Positions 25,599 through 33,710 are shown, counted from the first letter of the stretch. The stretch: DNA of 64,000 nucleotides from an uncultured Pelagibacteraceae bacterium (GCA_902616145.1 CACMRM010000002.1:165726-229725); one strand, 5' to 3'. Translations and numbers: made by a program. Notes: generated by a model not told the origin, from the letters alone.

Positions 25599-26378
25599 AT
25601 GAACAAGTTGGGTACAGAACTAGCAAATGCATGGATGAAAAAAACTTTAGTTGATCTAAATGGGTTCAGTGAAAATGAAATTCCAAAAAATCGAGATGAA
25701 GCATACAAAGCTTTAGATTTATTTTATGAAGAATTGGATAAAAAAACAGTAGGTTGGAAAATAGGAGCTGTCGCAAAAGAAGTTCAAAAAGAGGAAGGTT
25801 TTGATGGGCCTGTTCCAGGTAAAATTTTTAAAGAAACTATTTTACCTTCTAATTGCTCGATTAAATATTCAGAAATCCCTTACTCCAACTTGGAATGTGA
25901 ATATGCATTTGAAATTGATCAAGATGTAAAAATTGATGACGAATTACTAAACAAGATAGATAATTTTAAATTATATACAGCTATTGATATTACATCTTCT
26001 AGATATGTACAAAGTTCAAAAAATAAATTTGATAAACTAGTTCAAATGTATCTTGGAATTTCTGATCATGGAAATGGAGGTAAGATTATTATAGGACAAG
26101 AGATAAGGAATTGGCAAACTACAGACGTTAATAAAATTAAGATTAGATTAAAAATCAACGACAAAGTTACTGAACCTTATTTCACTGGAACAAAGAGAAT
26201 AGATCCTAGAGACTCATTAAAGGCTTTTGTTGATGAGTTTAAAAATAAAAATATAAGCTTTAAAAAAAGAGATTATCTACTTTGCGGTTCTTTGACTCAA
26301 CCATACAAAATTAATATGAAAGATAAAATTATTGTGACTTACGAAAATTTAAGAGATATTAGTATTAAGATCTTATGA
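25599..26378 (+). CDS. 2-keto-4-pentenoate hydratase / 2-oxohex-3-enedioate decarboxylase (MhpD/DmpH) family protein
   Basis: 259-aa member of the fumarylacetoacetate-hydrolase-fold hydratase/decarboxylase family. Typical features: GWKIGAVAKEVQKEEGFDGPVPGKIF (short form GWKIG...GPVPGKI) near residue 50, LECEYAFEI carrying the metal-binding Glu pair (E-x-E), and CGSLTQPYKI near the C-terminus, equivalent to the GSLT-P region. These enzymes hydrate 2-oxo-4-enoates or decarboxylate 2-oxo-3-enedioates in ring-cleavage pathways. It overlaps the SDR gene by 4 bases. An aromatic meta-cleavage pathway is not otherwise seen. Confidence 0.82.
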   Translation: MNKLGTELANAWMKKTLVDLNGFSENEIPKNRDEAYKALDLFYEELDKKTVGWKIGAVAKEVQKEEGFDGPVPGKIFKETILPSNCSIKYSEIPYSNLECEYAFEIDQDVKIDDELLNKIDNFKLYTAIDITSSRYVQSSKNKFDKLVQMYLGISDHGNGGKIIIGQEIRNWQTTDVNKIKIRLKINDKVTEPYFTGTKRIDPRDSLKAFVDEFKNKNISFKKRDYLLCGSLTQPYKINMKDKIIVTYENLRDISIKIL

Positions 26379-27121
26379 AAACAGCATTAATCACAGGAGC
26401 TAGCCAAGGCATCGGAGCAGCAGTAGCTGATAAACTTAATGATAAAAAAATTAAAGTTATTTTAGTTTCAAGATCAAAAAGTAAATTAAAAAGTTTTCAA
26501 AAGAATTTAAAATTTCCAAAAAATTCTTTAATCATTTCTAAAGACTTGAGGTCATTATCTGCATGCAATTCAATTGCTAAAAAAATTAAAAAATTAGATT
26601 ACCTAATAAATGTAGCAGGGGCAACAAAGGGAGGAAAATTTTTAAATTTGAATGACAATATCTGGGAAGATGGATTTAATTTAAAATTTAAAGCTGCAGT
26701 AAGATTAAGCAGAGCTTTTTGGCCTGCCCTCAAAAGAAGCAAAGGAAAAGTTATTAATATTGGAGGAGGGGCCGCTAGAAATCCTTCAAATACATTTATG
26801 ATTGGCGGCGCTGTTAATTCAGCGTTAAATAATTTTTCAAAAGCTTTAGCTATGCAAGGTAAAATTGATAAAGTTTCTGTATCGATAATTCATCCGGGTA
26901 TGACTTTAACAAGTAGACTAGAAAAACTTTTACAAACAGACGCAAAAATATTTAAAAGAAGCATTAAACAAATTTTAAAACAAAGGTGCAAAATTGAGAA
27001 AATAAAAAGACCTACAAAACCTGAAGAAGTCGCAAATTTAGCTTATAAATTGATTAAAGATAAAAATTCAAATTTTAAAAACTTTTCAATAGACGGCGGA
27101 AAAATTAAAAATTTAAGATGA
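26375..27121 (+). CDS. Short-chain dehydrogenase/reductase fold protein lacking the catalytic Tyr/Lys
   Basis: 248-aa SDR-fold protein. The cofactor motif ITGASQGIGAAVADKL (residues 6-21) and INVAGATKGG (78-87, the NNAG region) are intact. Aligning the helix ending SALNNFSKALA with the usual YxxSK-AL gives Gly144 where Tyr should be and Asn148 where Lys should be, and the normal Ser motif is GGGAARNPS. So NAD(P) binding is likely but classical SDR chemistry is doubtful. Overlaps neighbours on both sides by 4 bases (ATGA); co-expressed with the hydratase and the deacetylase. Confidence 0.82.
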   Translation: MKTALITGASQGIGAAVADKLNDKKIKVILVSRSKSKLKSFQKNLKFPKNSLIISKDLRSLSACNSIAKKIKKLDYLINVAGATKGGKFLNLNDNIWEDGFNLKFKAAVRLSRAFWPALKRSKGKVINIGGGAARNPSNTFMIGGAVNSALNNFSKALAMQGKIDKVSVSIIHPGMTLTSRLEKLLQTDAKIFKRSIKQILKQRCKIEKIKRPTKPEEVANLAYKLIKDKNSNFKNFSIDGGKIKNLR

Positions 27122-28047
27122 TTGTATACAGTCATCCAGATTGTTTACTAAAATTTAATGGACAAGGTCATCCAGAGAGAAAAGAAAGATTAGATAGTAT
27201 TCTAAAATCTATCAAATCATCTGATTTAAAAGTAGAGTTTAAAGAGGCTCCAAAGGTTGATTTAGAAATAGTTTCATTAGTGCATCCTAAGAAACATATT
27301 GAACAGATATTTTCTAATATTCCAAAAGAAGGAATTATTGGTGTTAAGAAAGAACCATACGCGGATACAATGCTATGTCCGAATAGTGAGAATGCAATTT
27401 TAAGATCGTGTGGCTCTGGTATTGCTGCTTGTGATGATTTAATTAAGAATAATGAGCGAGTTTTTTGCGCAGTTAGACCCCCAGGACATCATGCAGAAAC
27501 TGTTCGTGCTAACGGTTTTTGTTTTATAAATAATGTAGCAGTTGCTGCAAAATATTTACAAAAAAAATACGATATAGGAAAAGTAGCCATTATTGACTTT
27601 GATGTTCACCATGGCAACGGAACCCAAGAAATATTTTATAAAGATAAGTCTGTTGCTTATGGATCTTCTCATGAATTTCCATTATTTCCTGGAACTGGAG
27701 CTGAAAATGAAACTGGTGTAGGTAATATTTTTAACGCTACTTTAAAAGCTGGTATAAAAAGTAAAGAATTTATAGATAATTTTGAAAAAAAAGTTTTAAC
27801 TCCTGTAGAAAAATTTAAGCCAGAAGTTGTTTTGATTTCTGCTGGTTTTGACGCCCATAAAAGAGACCCTCTAGCAAATATAAACTTAGAATCTTATGAT
27901 TTTTTTACGATTACAAAAAAAATAGTTGAAATTGCTAATATCCATTCAAAAGGAAAAGTAATTTCATTTCTAGAAGGTGGCTATGATTTACAAGCTTTAT
28001 CTGAAAGTATAATTGAGCATCTTAAAGGTTTAAAGACCCATATTTGA
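27118..28047 (+). CDS. Histone deacetylase superfamily (class II-like) amidohydrolase
   Basis: 309-aa arginase/deacetylase-fold zinc amidohydrolase. All catalytic elements are visible: RPPGHHAE with the His124-His125 charge-relay pair, IIDFDVHHGNGTQ with zinc ligands Asp162 and His164, LISAGFDAHKRDPL with the third zinc Asp, and EGGYDL with the transition-state Tyr. Bacterial members remove acetyl groups from acetylpolyamines, acetoin-pathway proteins or other amides (AcuC/APAH/HDAH groups). The last gene of the hydratase-SDR operon; it overlaps a small minus-strand gene by 18 bases at the 3' end. Confidence 0.9.
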   Translation: MIVYSHPDCLLKFNGQGHPERKERLDSILKSIKSSDLKVEFKEAPKVDLEIVSLVHPKKHIEQIFSNIPKEGIIGVKKEPYADTMLCPNSENAILRSCGSGIAACDDLIKNNERVFCAVRPPGHHAETVRANGFCFINNVAVAAKYLQKKYDIGKVAIIDFDVHHGNGTQEIFYKDKSVAYGSSHEFPLFPGTGAENETGVGNIFNATLKAGIKSKEFIDNFEKKVLTPVEKFKPEVVLISAGFDAHKRDPLANINLESYDFFTITKKIVEIANIHSKGKVISFLEGGYDLQALSESIIEHLKGLKTHI

Positions 28048-28152
28048 CCAGTTATCAGGATTTTCAAATTTCTCTATCTCTTTTTTTGTTACAGGTCTAA
28101 AGAGATAATAAATAATATATGCAGTTAAAAAAAATAGAAAAATTGAATTCAT
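28030..28152 (-). CDS. Small single-span membrane protein, 40 aa (unannotated candidate)
   Basis: Reading the minus strand from the ATG at 28152 gives 40 codons and a TAA at 28030. The product starts MNSIFLFFLTAYIIYYLF, a clear transmembrane helix, followed by a charged tail RPVTKKEIEKFENPDNW. No function is known. It fills most of an otherwise empty gap and overlaps the end of the deacetylase gene by 18 bases. A membrane-helix-plus-polar-tail design is unlikely by chance but the ORF is short; the ribosome-binding site is weak. Confidence 0.55.
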   Translation of the reverse strand: MNSIFLFFLTAYIIYYLFRPVTKKEIEKFENPDNWSNMGL

Positions 28153-28286
28153 TATTAAATATTATCAAATTTTGAATAGATTTTGTCATTAAAAACAAGA
28201 TATTTCCGACTTTTTTTATTCACACAGCACCCAAATCGTTCACATATAAAGGTGATTTAATAAACTAAAAGTTTAGAATCCGACTC
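28153..28286. other. Intergenic region upstream of the EP-repeat gene
   Basis: 134-bp gap, the longest in the window. It contains a perfect 6-bp inverted repeat with 3-base spacer at 28261-28275 (TAAACT-AAA-AGTTTA), 11 bp before the start codon of the EP-repeat gene, and a GGTGATTTAATAAA stretch. It probably carries the promoter of that gene. No tRNA or small RNA fold was recognised. Confidence 0.4.
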
Positions 28287-29000
28287 ATGGAGCCAATAAT
28301 AGTTTTAGCTGCTGGGGCAATACTTGTCGTTACAGGTATTGTTAATCCTGACCTAAAAGATAAAAAAACGTTAACCGAAGTGTACAATACTATGGTTTCA
28401 ACACCAGCTCCTGAAACAGCAGAAAAACCTGAACCTGATCCTGTACCAGAACCTGCTAAAGAACCAGAACCAGAACCTGAACCAGAACCTGAACCAGAAC
28501 CTGAGCCAGAACCTGCTAAAGAACCAGAACCAGAAACAGAACCTGAGCCAGAAAAAGAGCCTGAGCCAGCTCCTCAAACCGAAGAACCTAAAGAACAAGT
28601 TAATGCTCAAGATAATCAAGAACAAGATGCAAAACCTGAAGAAGAAGAGGTAAAACCAGTAACTGAAGAAACGCCTATTGAAGAAGAAAAGGAGGGAATT
28701 AGCATTGTTAATATAATGTTATACATTCTCGGTGCTATCGCAGTAATAGCTGCTGGAATCTATTTTTTTATGAGAAGAGAGCCAGCTCCAAAAACTGCAG
28801 CAGATATTGCTAGAGCTCAAACACAAGAACCAACTTCTGAACCTCAACCAGAACCTGAACAACCAGTACAAGAGGAAACTCAATCAGAACCTGAGAAGCC
28901 AGCGCAAGAGGAAACTCAGTCACAAACTAATCAAGAAGAGTCTCAACCGGAAAATACAGATCAATCATCTGATAATAATGATGAAAATAATAACAGGTAA
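28287..29000 (+). CDS. Pro-Glu repeat membrane protein of unknown function
   Basis: 237-aa low-complexity acidic protein. A hydrophobic N-terminal segment (residues ~3-19, [16 protein letters not shown]), then a region of EP/KEPEPE repeats at ~45-100, an acidic Gln/Glu linker, a second transmembrane helix at ~145-168 ([23 protein letters not shown]) and a second Pro/Glu/Gln-rich tail. The repeat DNA is built from GAACCAGAACCTGAA-like units, so copy number may vary. EP-rich rods occur in TonB and in periplasm-spanning proteins (family knowledge), but no TonB C-terminal domain is present. I do not recognise a family. Tail-to-tail with the nuclease gene (1 bp apart). Confidence 0.75.
   Translation: MEPIIVLAAGAILVVTGIVNPDLKDKKTLTEVYNTMVSTPAPETAEKPEPDPVPEPAKEPEPEPEPEPEPEPEPEPAKEPEPETEPEPEKEPEPAPQTEEPKEQVNAQDNQEQDAKPEEEEVKPVTEETPIEEEKEGISIVNIMLYILGAIAVIAAGIYFFMRREPAPKTAADIARAQTQEPTSEPQPEPEQPVQEETQSEPEKPAQEETQSQTNQEESQPENTDQSSDNNDENNNR
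28440..28575 (+). repeat. Degenerate Pro-Glu codon repeat inside the EP-repeat gene
   Basis: Tandem hexamers of the form GARCCW (Glu-Pro codons GAA/GAG + CCA/CCT), interrupted by two near-identical 'CCTGCTAAAGAACCAGAACC' blocks (around 28450-28470 and 28509-28529). The second block looks like a duplication of the first together with the intervening EP run, so slippage or unequal exchange is a plausible origin. Confidence 0.7.
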
Positions 29001-29001
29001 A

Positions 29002-29769
29002 TTAAAATTTTTTTCCACCTTCTAGATACGCACATTTTTCACAAGTTTTTTCAATTTCAGGTACTTTTTCAGAATTCAAAATATCTTTCATTTCAATTAA
29101 TTTTTCTTCAATCCATGATGTATTAACACGGTATGGTATTAACGTAGTTTTGAAATTTATTTTGTTTTCAAATTTTTCATTTGTCTTTTCCCCATTGCAA
29201 ACATAAAAAAATGTTCGATCTGAAACCTTAAAATTCATTTTTCTTAAAATATGAACATAAATGTCCATTTGTAATTTATAACTAAGATGCCATTCAGCAT
29301 CTAGATAAGAAGAGACTGTTACAGGATAAGTTGAAGATTGAGCTTTATAATCTACTATTACTAATTTTTTTTCATTTAAATCAAACCAAATATCATCAAT
29401 ACCTCCATGAATTATAAGGTTTGTATTTTCATCCAAATATGAAATACCTCCTTTCAATGAATTTCTCCAGGTATCTAAATCTTTGTGCTGATAAGGAACA
29501 AAGTTGAGATTATGTTTAATCATGATAGGATGAGGTTTTTGCTCTTTTCTATACATATCAAACTCTTTTTTTAATAACTCATCGACTGCAACATTTAAAG
29601 CCCAGCCAGGTATTGAAGGCTCTTTTAATCCTTTCACACGATCTAAATAGAAGCATCTTTTACAACTAAGAAAGTTAAAAAATTTAGATCTACTTATTTT
29701 AAAAGGAGAATTCGATTTTTTATCGTAAATGGAGGTTTTTCTTGTTCTGAAAGATACAGCGTCCTTCAT
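29002..29769 (-). CDS. PD-(D/E)XK superfamily (RecB/Cas4-like) nuclease with possible Fe-S cluster
   Basis: 255-aa RecB-type nuclease. Active-site elements: HGGIDDIWFD (Asp125/126), VIVDYKAQ (Asp140-x-Lys142), and the RecB-family Q-motif YKLQMDIY (Gln167, Tyr171). Four cysteines, Cys36-x2-Cys39 (FLSCKRCFYLD) and Cys243-x2-Cys246 (KTCEKCAYLEG), bracket the domain as in Fe-S nucleases such as Cas4 and AddB, although the spacing (2+2) differs from the usual 1+3. No CRISPR or helicase gene is nearby. 1 nt from gltX on the same strand, so probably a backbone gene for DNA repair. Confidence 0.8.
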   Translation of the reverse strand: MKDAVSFRTRKTSIYDKKSNSPFKISRSKFFNFLSCKRCFYLDRVKGLKEPSIPGWALNVAVDELLKKEFDMYRKEQKPHPIMIKHNLNFVPYQHKDLDTWRNSLKGGISYLDENTNLIIHGGIDDIWFDLNEKKLVIVDYKAQSSTYPVTVSSYLDAEWHLSYKLQMDIYVHILRKMNFKVSDRTFFYVCNGEKTNEKFENKINFKTTLIPYRVNTSWIEEKLIEMKDILNSEKVPEIEKTCEKCAYLEGGKKF

Positions 29770-31158
29770 TTAAATTTGTTTTAGTCTTTTAATCACTTCT
29801 GATTTATCTAAAGACAAAATAATATCATATATACCTGGCCCAAATCTTGAACCCACTAGTGCTATTCTTATAGGCTGACCCACACCTTTAAAATTAGTCT
29901 TATGTTTTTCAATTAAAGATTTAATTATAGGCTCTAAAGCTTCTCTAGATAAAACGGATAGTTTTTCATATTCACTAGTAAAGTCTTTAATTACTTTTTT
30001 TGATAAATCATCAATAAGTTTTTTGTCATCTGTGCTAATTTCAATTTTTTCTTTGATAATATATTGGGCATTATTCCAAATATCCTCTAGAGTTTTTGCT
30101 TTATTCTTTAAGAAGCCCATACATTTTAAAAGCATATTTTCTTTTGATTGATTTATAGGTTTTTTGTATTTTGAAACATATTCCTTGAAGAAATTGAAAA
30201 GGTCTTTTTCATTAATAGATTTTATGTACGTTTCATTAATTGAAAAAATTCTATTCATATCTAATTTTGAAGGAGATTTACCGACACCACTTAAATCAAA
30301 TAAATCAATACTTTCTTGCTTAGTAAAAATTTCTTTATCTTTATACGACCATCCTAATCTTAACAAATAATTCCTTAAAGCATCTGCAATTACCCCTATT
30401 TTAATATAATCTTCAAGAGTTGATGCATTATCCCTTTTTGACAATTTTTTTCCTTGTTCGCTATGAATTAGAGGTATGTGTGCAAAATTTGGAACTTCCC
30501 AACCCATCGCTTCATAAATTTGTCTCTGTTTAAAAGAGTTAATCATATGATCATCTCCTCTAATTACATGAGTTATTTGCATTTCATGATCATCAACCGT
30601 GGCTGATAGCTGGTATGTTGGAGTATTATCTTTTCTTAAAATTACAAAATCTTCAATAGTAGAATTTGAAATATTTCTATCCCCTTGAACTAAATCTTTT
30701 ATAATCGTATTTCCTGATATTTTACTTTTAAATCTTATTACTGGCTTTACTCCTTCTGGAATTTTTAAATCTTTGGCATCTCTCCATTTTCTATTATAAA
30801 CATATGGCAATCCTTGTTTTTTACATTTTTCTTTTTGCTCATTAATTTCTTCCTCAGAACAATAACATTTGTAGGCAAATCCTTTTTTTAATAATTCCTC
30901 TGCAACTTTAACGTGTTTAGATATATTTTTAGATTGAATATACTCATCTCCATCATGTTCAATACCAAGCCAAGCTAAAGATGTAATAATTTGTTTTTTG
31001 AATTCGTCTTTAGATCTTTCTTTATCAGTGTCCTCAATTCTAAGAAAATATTTACCCTTATTTTTTTTAGCTAAAAGCCAATTGAATAAGGCTGTTCGAA
31101 CGCCGCCAATATGAAGAGGCCCGGTAGGAGAGGGCGCAAACCTACAATTAAAAGACAT
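29770..31158 (-). CDS. gltX: Glutamyl-tRNA synthetase
   Basis: Charges tRNA-Glu. 462 aa, within the usual bacterial length. Class I signature APSPTGPLHIGGVRTAL (HIGH motif) at residues 8-24 and KMSKS-type GKKLSKRDNAS; also IEDTDKERS and QLSATVDDHEMQITHVIRG. Alphaproteobacteria often carry two GltX paralogues; this copy has the complete catalytic core and a C-terminal helical anticodon-binding domain. Downstream of lexA by 19 bp. Confidence 0.96.
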   Translation of the reverse strand: MSFNCRFAPSPTGPLHIGGVRTALFNWLLAKKNKGKYFLRIEDTDKERSKDEFKKQIITSLAWLGIEHDGDEYIQSKNISKHVKVAEELLKKGFAYKCYCSEEEINEQKEKCKKQGLPYVYNRKWRDAKDLKIPEGVKPVIRFKSKISGNTIIKDLVQGDRNISNSTIEDFVILRKDNTPTYQLSATVDDHEMQITHVIRGDDHMINSFKQRQIYEAMGWEVPNFAHIPLIHSEQGKKLSKRDNASTLEDYIKIGVIADALRNYLLRLGWSYKDKEIFTKQESIDLFDLSGVGKSPSKLDMNRIFSINETYIKSINEKDLFNFFKEYVSKYKKPINQSKENMLLKCMGFLKNKAKTLEDIWNNAQYIIKEKIEISTDDKKLIDDLSKKVIKDFTSEYEKLSVLSREALEPIIKSLIEKHKTNFKGVGQPIRIALVGSRFGPGIYDIILSLDKSEVIKRLKQI

Positions 31159-31177
31159 TAATATTAATTAGACTATT

Positions 31178-31852
31178 TTAATGAAAGTTTCTATATAAAG
31201 AAACTAGTTTACCTTGGATTTTTATTCTATTTGCAGCATAAATTTTTGTTCCGTAATTTCTATTTGCCGCTTCAAGAGCGATAGTGTTACCCTTTTTTCT
31301 TACTCTTTTTAAAGTTGCTTCCTGGTCGTCTATCAAGACTACCGCAATCTGACCATTATCTACATTTGAAACTTTTTTTATAATAACTGTATCACCGTTA
31401 GCAATACCAGCTTCAATCATAGAGTCACCTTTTACTTTAAGACCATAATGTTCACCATTATTTTGAAGATCCTCTGGCAAAGCAACTCTATCAACTTCTT
31501 GTTGAATAGCTTCAATTGGTGTACCAGCGGCAATACTTCCTAATACTGAAACATCAGTAGATTTATTATTATTCTTATCTAATCCACCTTTGATAACGCT
31601 TGGAGTGAAAGTATTAAATATGTCATTCGCGCTAGCGTTCTCAGGTAATTTTACTACCTCTAATGCTCTGGCTTTGTGTGCTAATCGTTTAACAAAGCCT
31701 CTTTCCTCTAATGCAGAAATTAATCTATGAATTCCTGATTTCGACTTAAGGTTGAGTGAATTTTTCATTTCTTCGTATGACGGAGAGATACCCGAAGATC
31801 TAATCTTCTTATTGATGAAAATTAATAAGTTTTTTTGTTTTTTTGTAAGCAT
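31178..31852 (-). CDS. lexA: SOS repressor LexA
   Basis: 224-aa transcriptional repressor that self-cleaves upon RecA activation. ATG at 31852 chosen because LexA proteins begin MLTKKQ; the in-frame extension to 31870 would run through the operator. N-terminal winged helix (residues 1-65), cleavage site Ala109-Gly110 (SIAAGTPIEA), catalytic Ser144 (GDSMIEAG) and Lys182 (EATLKRV). A perfect alphaproteobacterial SOS box lies just upstream, showing autoregulation. Lies between trpC and gltX. Confidence 0.96.
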   Translation of the reverse strand: MLTKKQKNLLIFINKKIRSSGISPSYEEMKNSLNLKSKSGIHRLISALEERGFVKRLAHKARALEVVKLPENASANDIFNTFTPSVIKGGLDKNNNKSTDVSVLGSIAAGTPIEAIQQEVDRVALPEDLQNNGEHYGLKVKGDSMIEAGIANGDTVIIKKVSNVDNGQIAVVLIDDQEATLKRVRKKGNTIALEAANRNYGTKIYAANRIKIQGKLVSLYRNFH

Positions 31853-31853
31853 A

Positions 31854-31889
31854 GAACAAACCTTGTACATTAATGTTCTATAAAAGTTC
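31854..31889 (-). promoter_or_regulatory. LexA operators (SOS boxes) in front of lexA
   Basis: 31875-31889 reads GTTCTATAAAAGTTC, a perfect GTTC-N7-GTTC alphaproteobacterial SOS box. 31854-31868 reads GAACAAACCTTGTAC, a GAAC-N7-GTAC near-match in the other orientation, 1 base upstream of the lexA ATG. On the coding strand a TTGAAG...TATAGA-like promoter could overlap the perfect box (inference). Together they imply cooperative autorepression. Confidence 0.85.
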
Positions 31890-31922
31890 TTTTTAAATTA
31901 CAACTTCAAATAAGTTGCTTAT

Positions 31923-32717
31923 TTATTGAGTAATTTGAATTAATTTTTTCATTAATTCATCAGGTTTGTCAGATTTTAAAAGTGATTCTCCTACCAGAAA
32001 ATTTTTAATACCAGTTTGCTCATAAATATATTTTGCATCTTTCTCATCTTTTATTCCACTCTCAGAAATAATAGGACCCTTATGTGATCTAACAACTTCA
32101 AAAATTGAAATTGTGTTATTTAAAGAGACCTCAAGTGTCTTTAAGTTTCTATTATTTATTCCAATTAATGCCTGGTCATATTTCAAGGCCATTTCAGCCT
32201 CGTCTCGATCATGCACTTCCACTATAACAGATAATTTGTGCTTCAATGCTTCAGAATAAATTTCATCAGCCTGTCCACCATCTAGAGCAGCAATAATTAT
32301 TAATATACAATCACATCCATAACTTTTTGATAAAGCTATTTGGTAAGGGTCAATAAAAAAATCTTTTGCAAGAATGGGTATTTTAAATTTTTTTTTAATA
32401 TCTTGAATATACTCTAATTTTCCAAAAAAATACTTTTCTTCTGTTAATACTGAAAGACAAGTAGCTCCGTTATTTATATACATTTTTGCAATATCTAAAT
32501 GATTAAAATTATTTACAAGAATTCCAGCAGACGGACTGGCTTTCTTAATTTCTGATATCAAAGATACATTTCTATTTTTTTGAATAGCTTCTTTAAAATT
32601 TAAAAAACTTTGTCCTTTAATATTCTGGTTTATCAAATTTATAGATTTATTTTTTTTAATAAGCTTAAGAGATTGTTTTTTTTCTTCAACAATTTTTTCT
32701 AAAATATTTTTCATCAT
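31923..32717 (-). CDS. trpC: Indole-3-glycerol-phosphate synthase
   Basis: Converts CdRP to indole-3-glycerol phosphate in tryptophan synthesis. 264 aa, monofunctional. Motifs: SLISEIKKASPSAGIL near residue 55 (catalytic Lys/Glu region), ILAKDFFIDPYQI, IGINNRNLKTLEV, and ISESGIKDEKDA. Overlaps trpD by 1 base (TAATG). The trpF, trpB and trpA genes are not in the window. Transcribed with trpEGD. Confidence 0.96.
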   Translation of the reverse strand: MMKNILEKIVEEKKQSLKLIKKNKSINLINQNIKGQSFLNFKEAIQKNRNVSLISEIKKASPSAGILVNNFNHLDIAKMYINNGATCLSVLTEEKYFFGKLEYIQDIKKKFKIPILAKDFFIDPYQIALSKSYGCDCILIIIAALDGGQADEIYSEALKHKLSVIVEVHDRDEAEMALKYDQALIGINNRNLKTLEVSLNNTISIFEVVRSHKGPIISESGIKDEKDAKYIYEQTGIKNFLVGESLLKSDKPDELMKKLIQITQ

Positions 32718-33709
32718 TACGATCGAATTTTAGATAAGTGTTCGAACACTTTACCTGAATTTAAATGTTTCAAAGCTTTCTCGTAGGCAATTTTATAATT
32801 GGTTTCGTTATTAGAAACAATTAATCCTGCAGCTACATTAAGCGCAACTGACTGCGAGAATTCATTATTTTTCCCTTTAAAGATTTCAATAATTTTCTCC
32901 GCATTATATTTCGCATTTTTTCCTTTTAAATTTTCTTTTTTAAAAGAATTAATACCCAATGTTGTTGGATCAATTGTAAATTCTTTTATTGTTCCACTTC
33001 TAAGCTCAACAACACTTGTTTTTGCAAATGGTGAGATCTCATCCATTCCATCATCGCTATGTACGATAAATGCATGAACAACACCATTTTCTTTGAGCGC
33101 CTCAGCAAATGGTTTCATCCATTTCTTATCAAATACTCCTATTACTTGTCTTTTCACTTGAGCAGGACTACTCAAAGGACCAATTAAATTGAAGATTGTT
33201 TTTTTTCCCATTTTTTTTCTAGCAGGTCCGACGTGTTTCATTGCTGAGTGATAATTAGGTGCGAACATAAATGCAAAATTAAATTTTTTTATATTTTCCT
33301 CAACTTCTCTGGGTTTTAGATTAATATTTATTTTTAGAGCTTCTAAAACATCAGCGGAACCACAGTTTGAAGAGACAGCTTTATTACCGTGCTTAGCAAC
33401 TTTGATTCCCATACTTGCTAGAACAATAGCTGCAGCAGTGGAAATATTTAAAGAGTTTTGCCCGTCCCCCCCTGTTCCACAAGTATCAATAGTATTTTGG
33501 TCTACATTAACTTTAGAAGCTTTTTCTCTTAAAACAAATATTCCTCCAGCCAATTCATCTTTAGTTTCACCTTTTTCTAAAAGAGCCTCTAATATCTCTA
33601 TAATCAACTTTTCATTATATTTACCTTCCATAAGTTCATTAAAAAGAATTTTACTTTCCGCAAAAGAAAGGTTCTGACCTTTTTTTATATTATCCAATTT
33701 GCTGGACAT
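32717..33709 (-). CDS. trpD: Anthranilate phosphoribosyltransferase
   Basis: 330-aa enzyme joining PRPP and anthranilate. Motifs: DTCGTGGDGQNSLNIST (PRPP loop, around residue 78), KHGNKAVSSNCGSADVLEAL, and HSDDGMDEIS. The length is standard. It lies 1 nt after trpG and overlaps trpC. The product feeds tryptophan synthesis in the cytoplasm. Confidence 0.96.
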   Translation of the reverse strand: MSSKLDNIKKGQNLSFAESKILFNELMEGKYNEKLIIEILEALLEKGETKDELAGGIFVLREKASKVNVDQNTIDTCGTGGDGQNSLNISTAAAIVLASMGIKVAKHGNKAVSSNCGSADVLEALKININLKPREVEENIKKFNFAFMFAPNYHSAMKHVGPARKKMGKKTIFNLIGPLSSPAQVKRQVIGVFDKKWMKPFAEALKENGVVHAFIVHSDDGMDEISPFAKTSVVELRSGTIKEFTIDPTTLGINSFKKENLKGKNAKYNAEKIIEIFKGKNNEFSQSVALNVAAGLIVSNNETNYKIAYEKALKHLNSGKVFEHLSKIRS

Positions 33710-33710
33710 A

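Noticed and set aside
28261..28275. Inverted repeat TAAACT-AAA-AGTTTA as a terminator or operator
   Set aside because: All-A/T stem, no T-run, and no factor assignable; recorded only within the intergenic entry.
28440..28575. Short tandem repeats that might be a CRISPR array
   Set aside because: Repeats are hexameric codon repeats in frame with no spacers; no cas genes nearby.
28398..28625. Minus-strand frame rich in Arg/Phe/Trp opposite the EP-repeat gene
   Set aside because: It is the antisense of GAA/CCA repeats; composition is fully explained by the real gene.
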